Of a stretch of DNA of 64,000 nucleotides, positions 46,749-56,246 are shown one piece after another (the stretch's first letter is position 1; every line of letters starts with the position of its first letter). The DNA comes from Cellulomonas sp. SG140 (lineage in GTDB: Bacteria; Actinomycetota; Actinomycetes; Actinomycetales; Cellulomonadaceae). The stretch lies in contig NZ_JANZLA010000003.1 in the NCBI RefSeq assembly GCF_025770785.1, forward strand, positions 425,361 to 489,360, in the 5' to 3' direction. The notes beneath the pieces were generated by a model that saw nothing but the letters and a program-made list of their open reading frames with translations, searched no databases and had not been told where the DNA came from. A program made the translations under genes and the position numbers.

Positions 46749-48383
46749 TCAGCTCCGGGCCGGTTCGTGCTCCGCTCGCAGCATGCCGTGCACGGTCTCG
46801 CGGTCCAGGCCCAGCACCGCCCCGACCACCACGAGCAGCGCGACGAGCCCGGCGCCGGCCGCCGCCCCGAGCGCGGTCCACGCGCCCGTGCCGGCGACGC
46901 GCGACACCGCGTCCGCCACCCACCGGCCCGCGACGGCTGCCACCGCGCCGGAACCGCCCAGGACGAGCAGCGTGCGGGTCAGTCCGTCCAGCGCCGCCGG
47001 ACCCGCCGCGCGTCGCAGCGCCACGAGTGTCGCGCCGCCCCCGGCCGTCATCCCGGCCGTCGTGGCGAGGCCGAGCGCGGTCAGCACGGCGGCACGGTCG
47101 GGTCCGTGCGACGTCAGCGCGACGGCGGCCACCACCGCGACGACCGCCACCGTGCCCCAGCCGACGGCGGCGCTCACGACGGCCGAACGCGCCCGCTCGA
47201 GGGCGTACAGCGTCCGGGACACGTGGAACATCGCCGCGAAACCGACCACCCCGGGCAGCATCCAGGTGAGCAGGGCCGTCATGTCGGGCTGCACGGAAGG
47301 ACTGTGCGACAGCGCCGCGAACACCCGCGCCACCGCCGGTGCGGCCGCCAGCAGCGCTGCGGCTCCGGCGGCCGCGGCGGCCAGCACGGCGCGGGTGGTG
47401 AGCGCGGACAGCCGGGCGAACCCGTCCTGGTCCGCCGCGGCGACCCGGGCCGCGACCCGCGGGAAGGTCGACGTCGCCAGGGGCACGACGAGGATCGCGT
47501 AGGGCAGCAGGTACACCTGCTGCCCGTAGACGAACGTCGTGTACGAGCCGCTCGTGCCGCGGGTCACCGCGAGCTGCAGCACCACCAGCACCGAGAGCTG
47601 CTGCGCGGCGACGGCCCCGACACCCGCGAACGCGAGCGCCCTGAACCGCCGAGCCACCCCCGGGGGGAACCGCAGCGTCGGGCGGACCGCGACCCCGAGC
47701 CGACGTACCGGGACGAGCATCGGGAAGCACATGGACGCCACGCCCGCCGTGGTCCCCCAGGCCAGCACCTGCAGGGCGACGCCGGGGACCGCGGCCGGGT
47801 CGTCCCGCTGGCCGTGCGCCAGCAACCCGTACCCGAGGAAGGTCGCGACGACCACCAGGGACGACATCACGGGCGCGAAGGCCGGCCAGAAGAACCGCCG
47901 GTGCGCCTGCAGCACCGCGTACAGCAGCACCGTCAACCCGTACATCGGCACCTGCACCGCGAAGACGACGACGAAGAAGCGCAGGACCTCGACCGCCCCC
48001 GCACCCCGGTCGCCCGCGACGAGGCGGGCCACCGGACCGGACACGGCCGCCAGCAGCAGCCCGAGCGGGGCGAGGACCAGCAGGGTCCAGCCGAGCGCGG
48101 CGCCGACGATCCGGTCCACCTCCGCCGCGTCGCGGCGCAGCACCGGTGCCGCCAGCAGCGGCACGAGCGCACCGGCGAGGGCTCCGCCGGCCGCCACCTC
48201 GAACAGCACGTTCGGCAGCACGTTGGCGGAGTTGTAGGCGTCGGCCACCCCACCCATCCCGACGGTGCCCGCGCCGACCAGGTAGCGGACGAAGCCCAGC
48301 ACGCGGGACAGCGCGGTGACGACGGCGATCATCGCCGCGGCGCCCGCCAGCCCGCCGAGCAGCCGGCGGCGCGCGGGACTCAC
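46749..48383 (-). CDS. murJ: MurJ/MviN lipid II flippase
   Basis: A polytopic membrane protein of 544 aa with about 14 helices that flips lipid II for peptidoglycan synthesis. MurJ hallmarks include [12 protein letters not shown] near the N-terminus and [16 protein letters not shown], with the charged RR/VR residues of the central cavity. No kinase-like C-terminal extension as in mycobacterial MviN. GTG 48383 overlaps the upstream stop (GTGA). Last gene of the ten-gene operon. Confidence 0.95.
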   Translation of the reverse strand: MSPARRRLLGGLAGAAAMIAVVTALSRVLGFVRYLVGAGTVGMGGVADAYNSANVLPNVLFEVAAGGALAGALVPLLAAPVLRRDAAEVDRIVGAALGWTLLVLAPLGLLLAAVSGPVARLVAGDRGAGAVEVLRFFVVVFAVQVPMYGLTVLLYAVLQAHRRFFWPAFAPVMSSLVVVATFLGYGLLAHGQRDDPAAVPGVALQVLAWGTTAGVASMCFPMLVPVRRLGVAVRPTLRFPPGVARRFRALAFAGVGAVAAQQLSVLVVLQLAVTRGTSGSYTTFVYGQQVYLLPYAILVVPLATSTFPRVAARVAAADQDGFARLSALTTRAVLAAAAAGAAALLAAAPAVARVFAALSHSPSVQPDMTALLTWMLPGVVGFAAMFHVSRTLYALERARSAVVSAAVGWGTVAVVAVVAAVALTSHGPDRAAVLTALGLATTAGMTAGGGATLVALRRAAGPAALDGLTRTLLVLGGSGAVAAVAGRWVADAVSRVAGTGAWTALGAAAGAGLVALLVVVGAVLGLDRETVHGMLRAEHEPARS

Positions 48384-49237
48384 CCCCGGCCCGGCCGACG
48401 ACGCCGGCCCCAGGCGTCGACGGCCGCGAGCGCCGGCGTCCGCTCGATCACGGCAGTGAAGCTGACCCGTTCGCTCACCACCGTGAGGGCACCGACGGTC
48501 ACCAGCCACGCGATGCGGACGGCCCGCGGGCCGCTCTGCGCGATGGCCGTGCCGAGGGCCGCCCCGAGCGCGTTCGCGCCGCAGTCCCCGAGCATGTCGG
48601 TCTCGGCCAGATCCTGCTCGGAGGCCGCCACCGCGGCGCCGAGCACCGCGCTCGCCGGCACCGCACCGGGCCCGGCCGCCAGCGCCACCGGTCCGGCGAC
48701 GGCCGCGGCGGCCTTCAGCGCCCGACCCGGACGCAGGTCGAGCAGGTTCACCAGGTTCGCCGTCCCGGCGATGATCGCAGCGTCCACCAGCACGTCGGCG
48801 GTGCGCCGTCCGCGCGGGCCCACGCGGGGCAGCAGCGCCGCCGCCAGCACTGCCGAGGCGCCGATCCCCAGCACCTTCAGCCCGCCCGTGGTCAGCCGGC
48901 CCCGCGCCAGTGCACCCAGGTGCCCACGCAGTCCCTTGGTCGGCTCCGCACCGCCTTCACCCAGGTCGTCGAGCAGTCCGAAGCCGCCGGCGCCCAGCAC
49001 GGCCACCGCCGCGGCGAGCCCTCCCTGAGCGGTCGTCGCACCGCTCAGCGCCCCAGTGAGCACACCGACGGTCACGGCCGGTCCCTCAAGCAGGCTGACC
49101 GGCTCGCCGGCATGGTTCCGGCGCGTCCACCGGGCCGGGCCGCCGGGGGGCTGCCAGTCCAGCGCGCCGCGGACCACCGAGGTGGTCGCGGCCGCCGCGA
49201 GACCGGTGAGGGCGCGGCGCAGCAGCCCGACGCTCAC
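48380..49237 (-). CDS. MraY/WecA-like membrane glycosyltransferase of unknown substrate
   Basis: A 285-aa membrane protein related to polyprenyl-phosphate phospho-sugar transferases. Three catalytic signatures are kept: GLLDDLGE (the DD pair), [11 protein letters not shown] (the N-x2-N-x2-D motif) and [13 protein letters not shown]. The MraY His-rich loop before the C-terminus is absent, and the usual PTMGG start is replaced by [12 protein letters not shown], so it is neither a standard MraY nor WecA. It overlaps steB and murJ by 4 bp each. A role in building or altering a lipid-linked precursor next to the flippase is inferred. Confidence 0.85.
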   Translation of the reverse strand: MSVGLLRRALTGLAAAATTSVVRGALDWQPPGGPARWTRRNHAGEPVSLLEGPAVTVGVLTGALSGATTAQGGLAAAVAVLGAGGFGLLDDLGEGGAEPTKGLRGHLGALARGRLTTGGLKVLGIGASAVLAAALLPRVGPRGRRTADVLVDAAIIAGTANLVNLLDLRPGRALKAAAAVAGPVALAAGPGAVPASAVLGAAVAASEQDLAETDMLGDCGANALGAALGTAIAQSGPRAVRIAWLVTVGALTVVSERVSFTAVIERTPALAAVDAWGRRRRPGRG

Positions 49238-50226
49238 CCGGCGGTCCGGGTGCCGGCGGTCGTCGGCACCGCCGTGCGCGCCGGCATCGGGGACAGACCG
49301 CTGCCGAAGCCGTAGTGGCCGTTGGTCCCCGCGATGCGCGCCGCGAGGGCGAGCGGCACGGTGACCTGGCCTGTGATCGTGTCCGCGCCGGACACCGTGG
49401 TCACCGCACCGTTGAGCGACTTGTCGGCCAGCACGGCCGACACCAGCGAACCCGCCGCGACCGACCCGTCCACCAGCACGGCGCCGTGCGAGAACGACTG
49501 TGCGGCGCCGACCACCGCGAGCGCCGAGCTGGTCGCGTCCTGCGCCGGGGTCGGTGCCGGGGTCGCCGCGCTCGTCGTCGCGACCGGGACGGCCAGCACC
49601 ACGACGGCGTCGGCCGGCGCCGTGACGGGGTTGGCGAGCGTGATCAGCGGCGTCTGCCCCGAGGACAGCAGCTGCAGCAGCACCGTCGAGTCCTGCGTCA
49701 GGGTGTCGGGCTTGCCGGACTCGGCCCGGACCAGGCCCTGCACCAGCGCCTGCGCCAGCTGGGCCTGCACACCCGCCCCCTGGTCGGGTGCCGGGTTCAG
49801 GTAGCCAAGGAGGTAGCCGACCAGCCCCTGCCGGAAGCTGCGCTGGTCGGTCGACGACCACGCGTCGGTCAGGGTCACGTGGGCGCTGATCGTCGCCCCC
49901 GCCTGCGTGAGCCTGGCGTCGACGGCGGTGCGCTCGTCCTGCGGCACGGCACCGAGCGCCACGACAGCGACGCGCCGGTCCTTCAGGGTCCCCTGCACCA
50001 GCTGGCCGCTCACCGCGTCCAGGTAGGCATCGCTGTTCTTCAGCTGTCCCGCCGTGTCGTCGAGCTGGCTGCGCAGCTGCGCCTTCTCCGTGCGGAGCTG
50101 CTGCACCTGGCCCGTGAGGGTGTCGCCCAGCGTCTGCTTCAACGGGCCGGCACCGAGGGCGATGCCCACGGCGAGCGCGAGGAAGACGGAGATCAGGGAG
50201 ACGAGGTGGTACCGGAAGTCGATCAC
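49234..50226 (-). CDS. steB: SteB/MctB-like membrane protein
   Basis: A 330-aa protein (DUF3186) with one N-terminal membrane helix (about 8-27), a coiled coil (about 32-65) and an extracytoplasmic domain. In Corynebacterium the SteA-SteB pair localises to the division site and promotes activation of the RipA hydrolase; the M. tuberculosis relative MctB (Rv1698) is linked to copper tolerance. GTG 50226 lies 46 bp after steA. The C-terminal end is Ala/Thr-rich. Confidence 0.9.
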   Translation of the reverse strand: MIDFRYHLVSLISVFLALAVGIALGAGPLKQTLGDTLTGQVQQLRTEKAQLRSQLDDTAGQLKNSDAYLDAVSGQLVQGTLKDRRVAVVALGAVPQDERTAVDARLTQAGATISAHVTLTDAWSSTDQRSFRQGLVGYLLGYLNPAPDQGAGVQAQLAQALVQGLVRAESGKPDTLTQDSTVLLQLLSSGQTPLITLANPVTAPADAVVVLAVPVATTSAATPAPTPAQDATSSALAVVGAAQSFSHGAVLVDGSVAAGSLVSAVLADKSLNGAVTTVSGADTITGQVTVPLALAARIAGTNGHYGFGSGLSPMPARTAVPTTAGTRTAG

Positions 50227-50272
50227 TGGACGCGCTCTCGGTCGAGGTCGGGACGGGCAGGCGGGTCGGACG

Positions 50273-51460
50273 TCACGGCAGGCCCCCGAACAAGCCGCGC
50301 ACCCACGAGACGACGTCGTCCAGACGAGCGCCGAGCAGCCCGTACAGCGCCTGACCGCCGGCGGTCGACGCGAGCGCGACGCCCAACGCGAACAGGCCTG
50401 CGGCGATCAGCAGCACCAGTTGGAGGTTGGAGATGCCGTGCCGGTACAGCTGCGACACCCCCTTGGCGTCCACCAGCTTGCCGCCCACCCGGAGGCGGGT
50501 CAGGAACGTGCTGGCCATGCCGGAACGGCCCTTGTCGAGGAACTCCACCAACGTCGCGTGCGTGCCGAGCGCCACGATCAGCTCCGCGCCCTTGTCGTCC
50601 GCGAGCAGCATCGCCACGTCTTCGCTGGTCCCCGTCGCCGGGAACACCACGTACGGGATGCCGAGCGCCTCGACCCGCGCGAGGCCGGGCGCCCGCCCGT
50701 CGCGATAGGCGTGCACCACCACCTCGGCACCGCACCGCAGGGCGCGGTCGGAGACGGAGTCCATGTCGCCGACGATGAGGTCGGGCCGCGCACCGGCCTC
50801 GAGGATCGCGTCCGCCCCGCCGTCCACCCCGATCAGCACGGGGTGGAACTCCCGGATGTACGGGCGGAGCGCGACCAGGTCCTCCTTGTAGTGGTAACCC
50901 CGCACCACGACGAGCACCTGACGACCCTCGATGGGCGTGCGGACGTCGGGCACGCCGACGCCGTCGAGCAGCAGCTCCCGCTCCCGCCGCAGGTAGTCCA
51001 TCGTGTTGGCGGCGAACGACTCGAGCTGCACCGAGAGGCCCGCACGCGCCGCCTCCATCGAGGCAGCGACGGACTCCACCGTCTGCAGGTCCCCCTCGGC
51101 GATCAGGCGGTCCTGGTCGAACACCGCGCCGTCCGCGACCCGGATCACCCGTCCGTCGGACACCGACATGACGTCCGGGCCGAGGTCGTCGACCAGCGGG
51201 ACCCCCGCCGCCACCAGGATCTCGGGGCCCAGGTTCGGGTACCGGCCGGACGTCGAGCGAGCGGCGTTGAGCACCGCGGCGGGACGGCAGGCGACCAGGG
51301 CTTCCGCTGCGACGCGGTCGAGGTCGAGGTGGTCGATGACCGCGACGTCACCGGGCCGTAGACGTTTGGTCAGGGCCTTCGTGCGGCGGTCGACCCGGGC
51401 AGGGCCCACGACCTCGTCGGCGCCGGCCGTCTGACCGTGCCTGCGCAGGGAGAGTTTCAT
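50273..51460 (-). CDS. steA: SteA cytokinetic ring protein
   Basis: A 395-aa protein with a thiamine pyrophosphokinase-like fold (VGDMDSVSD, ATGTSEDVAMLLADD) and a C-terminal membrane helix (about 345-366). The family is now known as SteA, partner of SteB in cell separation, and is not thought to be a thiamine enzyme. Start ATG 51460, 6 bp after recN. Rv1697 in M. tuberculosis. Confidence 0.92.
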   Translation of the reverse strand: MKLSLRRHGQTAGADEVVGPARVDRRTKALTKRLRPGDVAVIDHLDLDRVAAEALVACRPAAVLNAARSTSGRYPNLGPEILVAAGVPLVDDLGPDVMSVSDGRVIRVADGAVFDQDRLIAEGDLQTVESVAASMEAARAGLSVQLESFAANTMDYLRRERELLLDGVGVPDVRTPIEGRQVLVVVRGYHYKEDLVALRPYIREFHPVLIGVDGGADAILEAGARPDLIVGDMDSVSDRALRCGAEVVVHAYRDGRAPGLARVEALGIPYVVFPATGTSEDVAMLLADDKGAELIVALGTHATLVEFLDKGRSGMASTFLTRLRVGGKLVDAKGVSQLYRHGISNLQLVLLIAAGLFALGVALASTAGGQALYGLLGARLDDVVSWVRGLFGGLP

Positions 51461-51466
51461 CGCGGT

Positions 51467-53203
51467 TCATCGTCCCACGCCCGACTGCTCCAGGAGCTCC
51501 GCCGCGTGTGCGCGAGCCGCCTCGGAGTCCTCCTGACCAGCCAGCATGCGTGCCAGCTCACGGACCCGGTCCTCGCCCGCGACCGATCGGACGTCCGACT
51601 CGGTGACCACGTCGTGCCCACCCGCCGTGGACTTCGTCACGACGAGATGCGTGTCCGCGAACGCGGCGACCTGCGCCAGGTGGGTGACGACGAGCACCTG
51701 CGCCGACCGGGCGAGCTGCGCCAGGCGTCGCCCGACCTCGACCGCGGCCTTGCCGCCCACGCCGGCGTCCACCTCGTCGAACACGAAGGTGCCCGGGGTC
51801 TGCGCCCGAGTGCCGCCCGCCGTCGCCAACGACACCTCGATCGCGAGCATCACCCGCGACAGCTCGCCACCGGACGCCCCCTTGCCGAGCGGCCGCGCCG
51901 GCGCGCCGGCGTGCGGCACCAGCAGCAGCTCCACCCGGTCCGCCCCGTGCACCGAGGGCTCGTCCGCGTCCTCGACCGCCACCTCGAGGCGCGCGCCCGC
52001 CATGGCGAGACCCGCGAGCTCGGCCGTGACGCTCTCTGCCAGCCTGGTCGCGGCCGCGCGCCGGGCCACGCCGATCTCGGCGGCCAGCGCCTGGACCTCG
52101 GCGTCGAGCTCGGCGCGGCGGGTCCGCAGCGCCTCGATCCGGCCGCCGTCGTCCTCGAGCTCCAGCAGCCGCAGGCCCGCCTGCTGGGCCCAGGCCAGCA
52201 CACCGGCGACATCGCCGCCGTGGCTCCGGGTCAGGGTGGCCAGCTCGGCACGCCGGGACTGCACGGCCTCGAGGCGTGCCGGGTCCGCCTGCAGGTCCTG
52301 CAGGTACCCGGCGAGGTCCGTCGCGACGTCCGCCAGCAGGTATCCCGCCTCGGCCACGCGCGTCGCCAGGGCGGCCAAGGTCGGGTCGTGCGCGCCCGCC
52401 TGGTCCAGCAGGCGCCGCGCGGCGTCCACGAGGAGCGTCGCTGCGGGGGCCTCACCGGCCTCGTCCTCACCCGCGAGCGCGCCGTGCGCCTCGCTCGCGG
52501 CAGACCGCAGGTCCTCGGCGTGAGTCAGGCGCTCCGCCTCGTCGGCGAGCGCGACGTCCTCCTCGGGCTGGGGGTCGATCCGCTCCACCTCGACGAGTCC
52601 GAGGCGCAGGAGCTCCGCCTCGCGCGAGCGGTCCTGCGCCCGCTCCACGAGCTCGGTCAGCTCGGCGTCCACCTGGGCGCGGGTGGTCCATGCCGCTCGG
52701 TAGGCCGCCAGACGATCCCGGTGCTCCGGTCCGACGAACTCGTCGAGCGCCTCGCGCTGGGCCGCCGGGGTCCGCAGGCGCAGCTGGTCGGCCTGCCCGT
52801 GCACCGTCACCAACGCGTCCGCGATCTCCGCCAGGACCCCCTGGGGGACGGACCGACCGCCGAGGTGGGCGCGGGACCGACCCACGCTGTCCGGTCCGGC
52901 GGCCGTCACGGTCCGGAGCAGAACCAGCGAGCCGTCGTCGTCCAGCTCCGCGCCCGCGTCGGTGACGCGCGCGATCGCGTCCGGGTGGCCGTCGAGGTGC
53001 ACCCGTCCCTCGACGGCGGCCGCCGGTGCGCCCACGCGCACGGTCGCAGGGTCCGCCTTGCCCCCCAGCAGCAGCGAGAGCGCGGTCAGCACCATCGTCT
53101 TGCCGGCCCCGGTCTCGCCGGTCAGCACCGTCAGGCCCGGTCCCAATGCCATCTGAGCCTGGCCGATCACGCCCAGGTCGCTGATCCGGATCTCCTCGAT
53201 CAC
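51467..53203 (-). CDS. recN: DNA repair ATPase RecN
   Basis: SMC-like protein for double-strand break repair. 578 aa: an N-terminal ATPase half with Walker A GETGAGKT, a long coiled coil (about 160-370) and a C-terminal half with Walker B FVFDEVDAGVGG. GTG 53203 overlaps the nadK stop by 4 bp. No LexA-like box was seen; expression seems tied to the operon. Confidence 0.96.
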   Translation of the reverse strand: MIEEIRISDLGVIGQAQMALGPGLTVLTGETGAGKTMVLTALSLLLGGKADPATVRVGAPAAAVEGRVHLDGHPDAIARVTDAGAELDDDGSLVLLRTVTAAGPDSVGRSRAHLGGRSVPQGVLAEIADALVTVHGQADQLRLRTPAAQREALDEFVGPEHRDRLAAYRAAWTTRAQVDAELTELVERAQDRSREAELLRLGLVEVERIDPQPEEDVALADEAERLTHAEDLRSAASEAHGALAGEDEAGEAPAATLLVDAARRLLDQAGAHDPTLAALATRVAEAGYLLADVATDLAGYLQDLQADPARLEAVQSRRAELATLTRSHGGDVAGVLAWAQQAGLRLLELEDDGGRIEALRTRRAELDAEVQALAAEIGVARRAAATRLAESVTAELAGLAMAGARLEVAVEDADEPSVHGADRVELLLVPHAGAPARPLGKGASGGELSRVMLAIEVSLATAGGTRAQTPGTFVFDEVDAGVGGKAAVEVGRRLAQLARSAQVLVVTHLAQVAAFADTHLVVTKSTAGGHDVVTESDVRSVAGEDRVRELARMLAGQEDSEAARAHAAELLEQSGVGR

Positions 53204-54153
53204 GGCACGTCCTCCGCGGGCGTCTCCGCCTGCTGCTCAGGGCGAGCCGGCCGGGCGACCGTCTCGGCTGCCGCGACAGCTCGACCCCTGCGTGGTCGGA
53301 CGACCGCCGAGTGCCCGCGCCACCCCTGGACCGACAACCCGAACTTGTTCACGAGCCGGGTGGTGAACGGCGCCGGCGTCAGGCGGGCCATCCGCACCGG
53401 CACGTCGCTGAGCCACACCTCCAGCCGGGACCCGGGGGGCGCGTCGAGCCGGCGCCGTCCGTCGTTGGTCAGCACCGCACCCGAGGGTGACCGTTCGAGG
53501 ATCTCGACCGCGACGACGCTGTGCGGACCGATCACCAGGGGGCGGGCGAACAGCGCGTGCGCCGCCAGCGGGACGACGATGAGGCCCTCGACGTCGGGCC
53601 AGACCACGGGCCCCCCGCCGGAGAAGGCGTGGGCCGTGGACCCGGTCGCCGTCGCGACGACGATCCCGTCCGTGCCGAACGAGGCGAGCGGCCGGTCGTC
53701 GACCTCCGTGATCACCTCGATCATCTTGGCCGCCTCGGTCTTCTGGAGCGCGGCGTCGTTGAGCGCCCAGCCCGTGCGCTCCTCGCCGTCCGGGCCGATG
53801 ACCCGCACCTCGAGCGTGCTGCGCTCCTCGACGACGAAGTCACCGCTCGTCAGTCTCCGGACGGCCGCGGTGACGTTGTCCGGCTCGATCTCCGCCAGGA
53901 AGCCGACATGGCCGAGGTTGACGCCGAGCATCGGCACACCGGTCCCGCGGGTGAGCTCCGCAGCGCGCAGGATCGTGCCGTCGCCCCCGAGAACCACGGC
54001 GAGGTCGAACGCCGGCAGGTCGGCCGCCGTCGCGTCCTCCTCGGCGGTGACCGGCTCCACACCGGCGCGCTCCAGCTCCCGCACCACGACGAGCGTCGCG
54101 GCCACGGCCTCCGGTCGGCCGCGGTGGGTCACCACCAGTGCACGACGTGTCAT
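53200..54153 (-). CDS. nadK: NAD kinase
   Basis: Makes NADP from NAD. 317 aa: GGDGTILRA (nucleotide site), NDAALQK, and the C-terminal Gly-rich TATGSTAHAFSGGGP. About 40 residues at the C-terminus form a Pro/Ala/Arg tail beyond the usual end. ATG 54153 overlaps the tlyA stop by 4 bp. Rv1695 in M. tuberculosis. Confidence 0.96.
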   Translation of the reverse strand: MTRRALVVTHRGRPEAVAATLVVVRELERAGVEPVTAEEDATAADLPAFDLAVVLGGDGTILRAAELTRGTGVPMLGVNLGHVGFLAEIEPDNVTAAVRRLTSGDFVVEERSTLEVRVIGPDGEERTGWALNDAALQKTEAAKMIEVITEVDDRPLASFGTDGIVVATATGSTAHAFSGGGPVVWPDVEGLIVVPLAAHALFARPLVIGPHSVVAVEILERSPSGAVLTNDGRRRLDAPPGSRLEVWLSDVPVRMARLTPAPFTTRLVNKFGLSVQGWRGHSAVVRPRRGRAVAAAETVARPARPEQQAETPAEDVP

Positions 54154-54962
54154 GCGTCCTCCTCCAGGACGACCGCGTCGACGCGGTCCGCCTGCATCGG
54201 TTCGACCGGTCGGGCAGCTCCGGGCGCGACGAGCCGCAGCAGGTACTCCACGTTGCCGCTCGGCCCTGGGAGCACGCTCCGGAGCAGGTCCACGGGGACC
54301 AGCCCCACCGCATCGGCGGCCTCCAGCACACCGAGCAACGCGTCCCTGTGCAGCGACCGGCTGCGCACCACGCCGCCGGACCCGAGCCGCTCGCGCCCCA
54401 CCTCGAACTGCGGCTTCACCAGCAGCACCAGATCGGCGCCACGTGCGGCGACGGCCGTCAGCGGCGCCACGACGAGGCGGAGCGAGATGAACGACAGGTC
54501 TGCGACCACCAGCTGCGGCGGCGGCTGCACGTCGCCGGCAGCGAGGTCACGGACGTTGACGCCCTCGCGCACCTCGACGCGCGGGTCGGCACGCAGCTCC
54601 GGCCGCAGCTGACCGTGCCCCACGTCCACGGCGACGACCGATGCCGCCCCCCTCCGCAGCAAGACGTCGGTGAAACCGCCGGTGCTCGCCCCCGCGTCCA
54701 GGCACCGTCGTCCGGCGACGACGAGGCCGCGCGACTGCCACACGTCGAGTGCACCTGCCAGCTTGTGGCCTGCGCGTGACGCGTATCCGGGATCCTCGGG
54801 GTCGGGGTCCACGACGAGCTCGCGCTCGGCGTCCACGGCAGCCGAAGGACGCACGACGGGTGATCCGTCAAGCCGCACCCGACCGGCCGCGATCAGCTGG
54901 CCGGCCTCGCCGCGGGACCGTGCCAGGCCGCGACGTACCAGCTCAACGTCGATGCGGGCCAC
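54150..54962 (-). CDS. tlyA: TlyA-family rRNA 2'-O-methyltransferase
   Basis: A 270-aa protein with an N-terminal S4 RNA-binding domain (about 1-60) and a FtsJ-like methyltransferase domain with SAM motif DAGASTGGFTDVLL. In mycobacteria TlyA methylates 16S C1409 and 23S C1920, the basis of capreomycin sensitivity; the same sites are likely here. Start ATG 54962, 8 bp after the 53-aa gene. Confidence 0.94.
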   Translation of the reverse strand: MARIDVELVRRGLARSRGEAGQLIAAGRVRLDGSPVVRPSAAVDAERELVVDPDPEDPGYASRAGHKLAGALDVWQSRGLVVAGRRCLDAGASTGGFTDVLLRRGAASVVAVDVGHGQLRPELRADPRVEVREGVNVRDLAAGDVQPPPQLVVADLSFISLRLVVAPLTAVAARGADLVLLVKPQFEVGRERLGSGGVVRSRSLHRDALLGVLEAADAVGLVPVDLLRSVLPGPSGNVEYLLRLVAPGAARPVEPMQADRVDAVVLEEDA

Positions 54963-54970
54963 GACGGTGC

Positions 54971-55132
54971 TCAGCGGTCCGACTCTGCGAGCCGGTCCTG
55001 GAGCGCAGCGTGCACGGCCTCGAAGGCGGCGACGTGGGCCCGCAACGGGGCGTCCGAGAGCTCAGCGAGCGCGCCCAAGGCGCCGTCGACGCCGTCGTCG
55101 CCCGTGCCCTCGCCCTGCAGGGACTCGGTCAC
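54971..55132 (-). CDS. Small acidic protein, 53 aa, between tlyA and the HAD phosphatase
   Basis: A 53-residue frame (MTESLQGEGTGDDG ... RLAESDR). GTG 55132 has GGGAGG about 8 nt upstream, a strong ribosome binding site, and the stop lies 8 bp before tlyA. Acidic first third, then a likely amphipathic helix (residues about 20-50). M. tuberculosis has a similarly small gene, Rv1693, in the same place, which supports this being real. Function unknown. Confidence 0.75.
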   Translation of the reverse strand: MTESLQGEGTGDDGVDGALGALAELSDAPLRAHVAAFEAVHAALQDRLAESDR

Positions 55133-55235
55133 CCGCCATCCTCCCGATCGCGCCTTCCGTCGCTGCGGCCCTCGTCCACGCTACCGGCTGCAGCCGGACC
55201 CAGCCGTCCACCACGCACAGGGTCGGCCCGCACAC

Positions 55236-56246
55236 TCAGACCGACGGCAGATCCGGGACGCTCGACGGTTCCACGGGCAGGCCGGCGTCCGCTGCCGCCC
55301 ACGCCGCCGCGCACGCCGCTCGTACCAGGTCGACCGGGTCTCCGCCCGCTCGCAGCTCCAGCCGGCCCTTGGCCACCCGGGCCACGGCCTCGCCGCACAC
55401 CCACCACTCGTCCTTCTGCACGGGCACCGGGTGCGGCTGCAGGAGCGCACGCAGATCAGCGCCGATGTAGTGCGGCCGCTCACCCGGCACGGCGAGCACG
55501 TCGTCGCGGGCCGTGCTCACGCCCGTGAGCACGTGGAGACCCGGGAGGTCACCGGCACGCGCGCCTGCAAGATCCGTGTCCAGCCGGTCGCCGACGACTA
55601 GCGTCCGCATCCCGCCCGCACGCGCGATCGCCAGCTGGTACATGGTGGGCTCCGGCTTGCCCGCACTGTCCGGCGTGACGCCGGTCGCGGACGTCACGGC
55701 GAGCACCAGCGAACCGTTCCCGGGAGCGAACCCCCGTGCGGTCGGCAGACTCAGGTCCCGGTTCGAGGCGACGTACCACGCGCCGTCGGCGACGGCGTAG
55801 GCAGCCTCCGCCAGCTGCGGCCAGGCGACGTCCGGGCTGAAGCCCTGCACGACGGCGTCCGGGCGCTCGTCGGCCGACGACACCACCTCGAACCCCTCGG
55901 CCCGCACGGCGTCCCGGAGCGCGTCGGCACCGACCACCAGCACCTTCGCCCCGCCGGCGAGGCGGGTCGCGAGCAGCTGCGCGGCTGCCTGTGCGGCGGT
56001 CATCACATCGGGACCCGACGTCGGGATGCCGAGCTGCGTCAGCTGCTGGGCGACCACCTCCGGCGAGCGCGAGGCGTTGTTCGTGACGAACAGCGTCCGC
56101 ATGCCCCGAGCCCGCGCCTCGACGAGGCTCTCGGACGCCCACGGAACCCGCTCGTGCCCGCGGTACGCGACCCCGTCGAGGTCCACCAGGGCCAGGTCGA
56201 AGAGCTCGGCCAGCGGACGGTCGGCCGCGAGCAGGCCTGCGCTCAC
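55236..56246 (-). CDS. HAD-IIA phosphatase (glycerol-3-phosphate phosphatase-like)
   Basis: A 336-aa HAD subfamily IIA phosphatase: motif I VDLDGVAY, motif II FVTNNAS, and motif III/IV KPEPTMYQ with GDRLDTD. The C2 cap lies between motifs II and III. The relative at this position in M. tuberculosis, Rv1692, is a glycerol-3-phosphate phosphatase. About 50 residues after motif IV form a tail lacking a clear motif. GTG 56246 overlaps the upstream stop by 4 bp. Confidence 0.9.
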   Translation of the reverse strand: MSAGLLAADRPLAELFDLALVDLDGVAYRGHERVPWASESLVEARARGMRTLFVTNNASRSPEVVAQQLTQLGIPTSGPDVMTAAQAAAQLLATRLAGGAKVLVVGADALRDAVRAEGFEVVSSADERPDAVVQGFSPDVAWPQLAEAAYAVADGAWYVASNRDLSLPTARGFAPGNGSLVLAVTSATGVTPDSAGKPEPTMYQLAIARAGGMRTLVVGDRLDTDLAGARAGDLPGLHVLTGVSTARDDVLAVPGERPHYIGADLRALLQPHPVPVQKDEWWVCGEAVARVAKGRLELRAGGDPVDLVRAACAAAWAAADAGLPVEPSSVPDLPSV

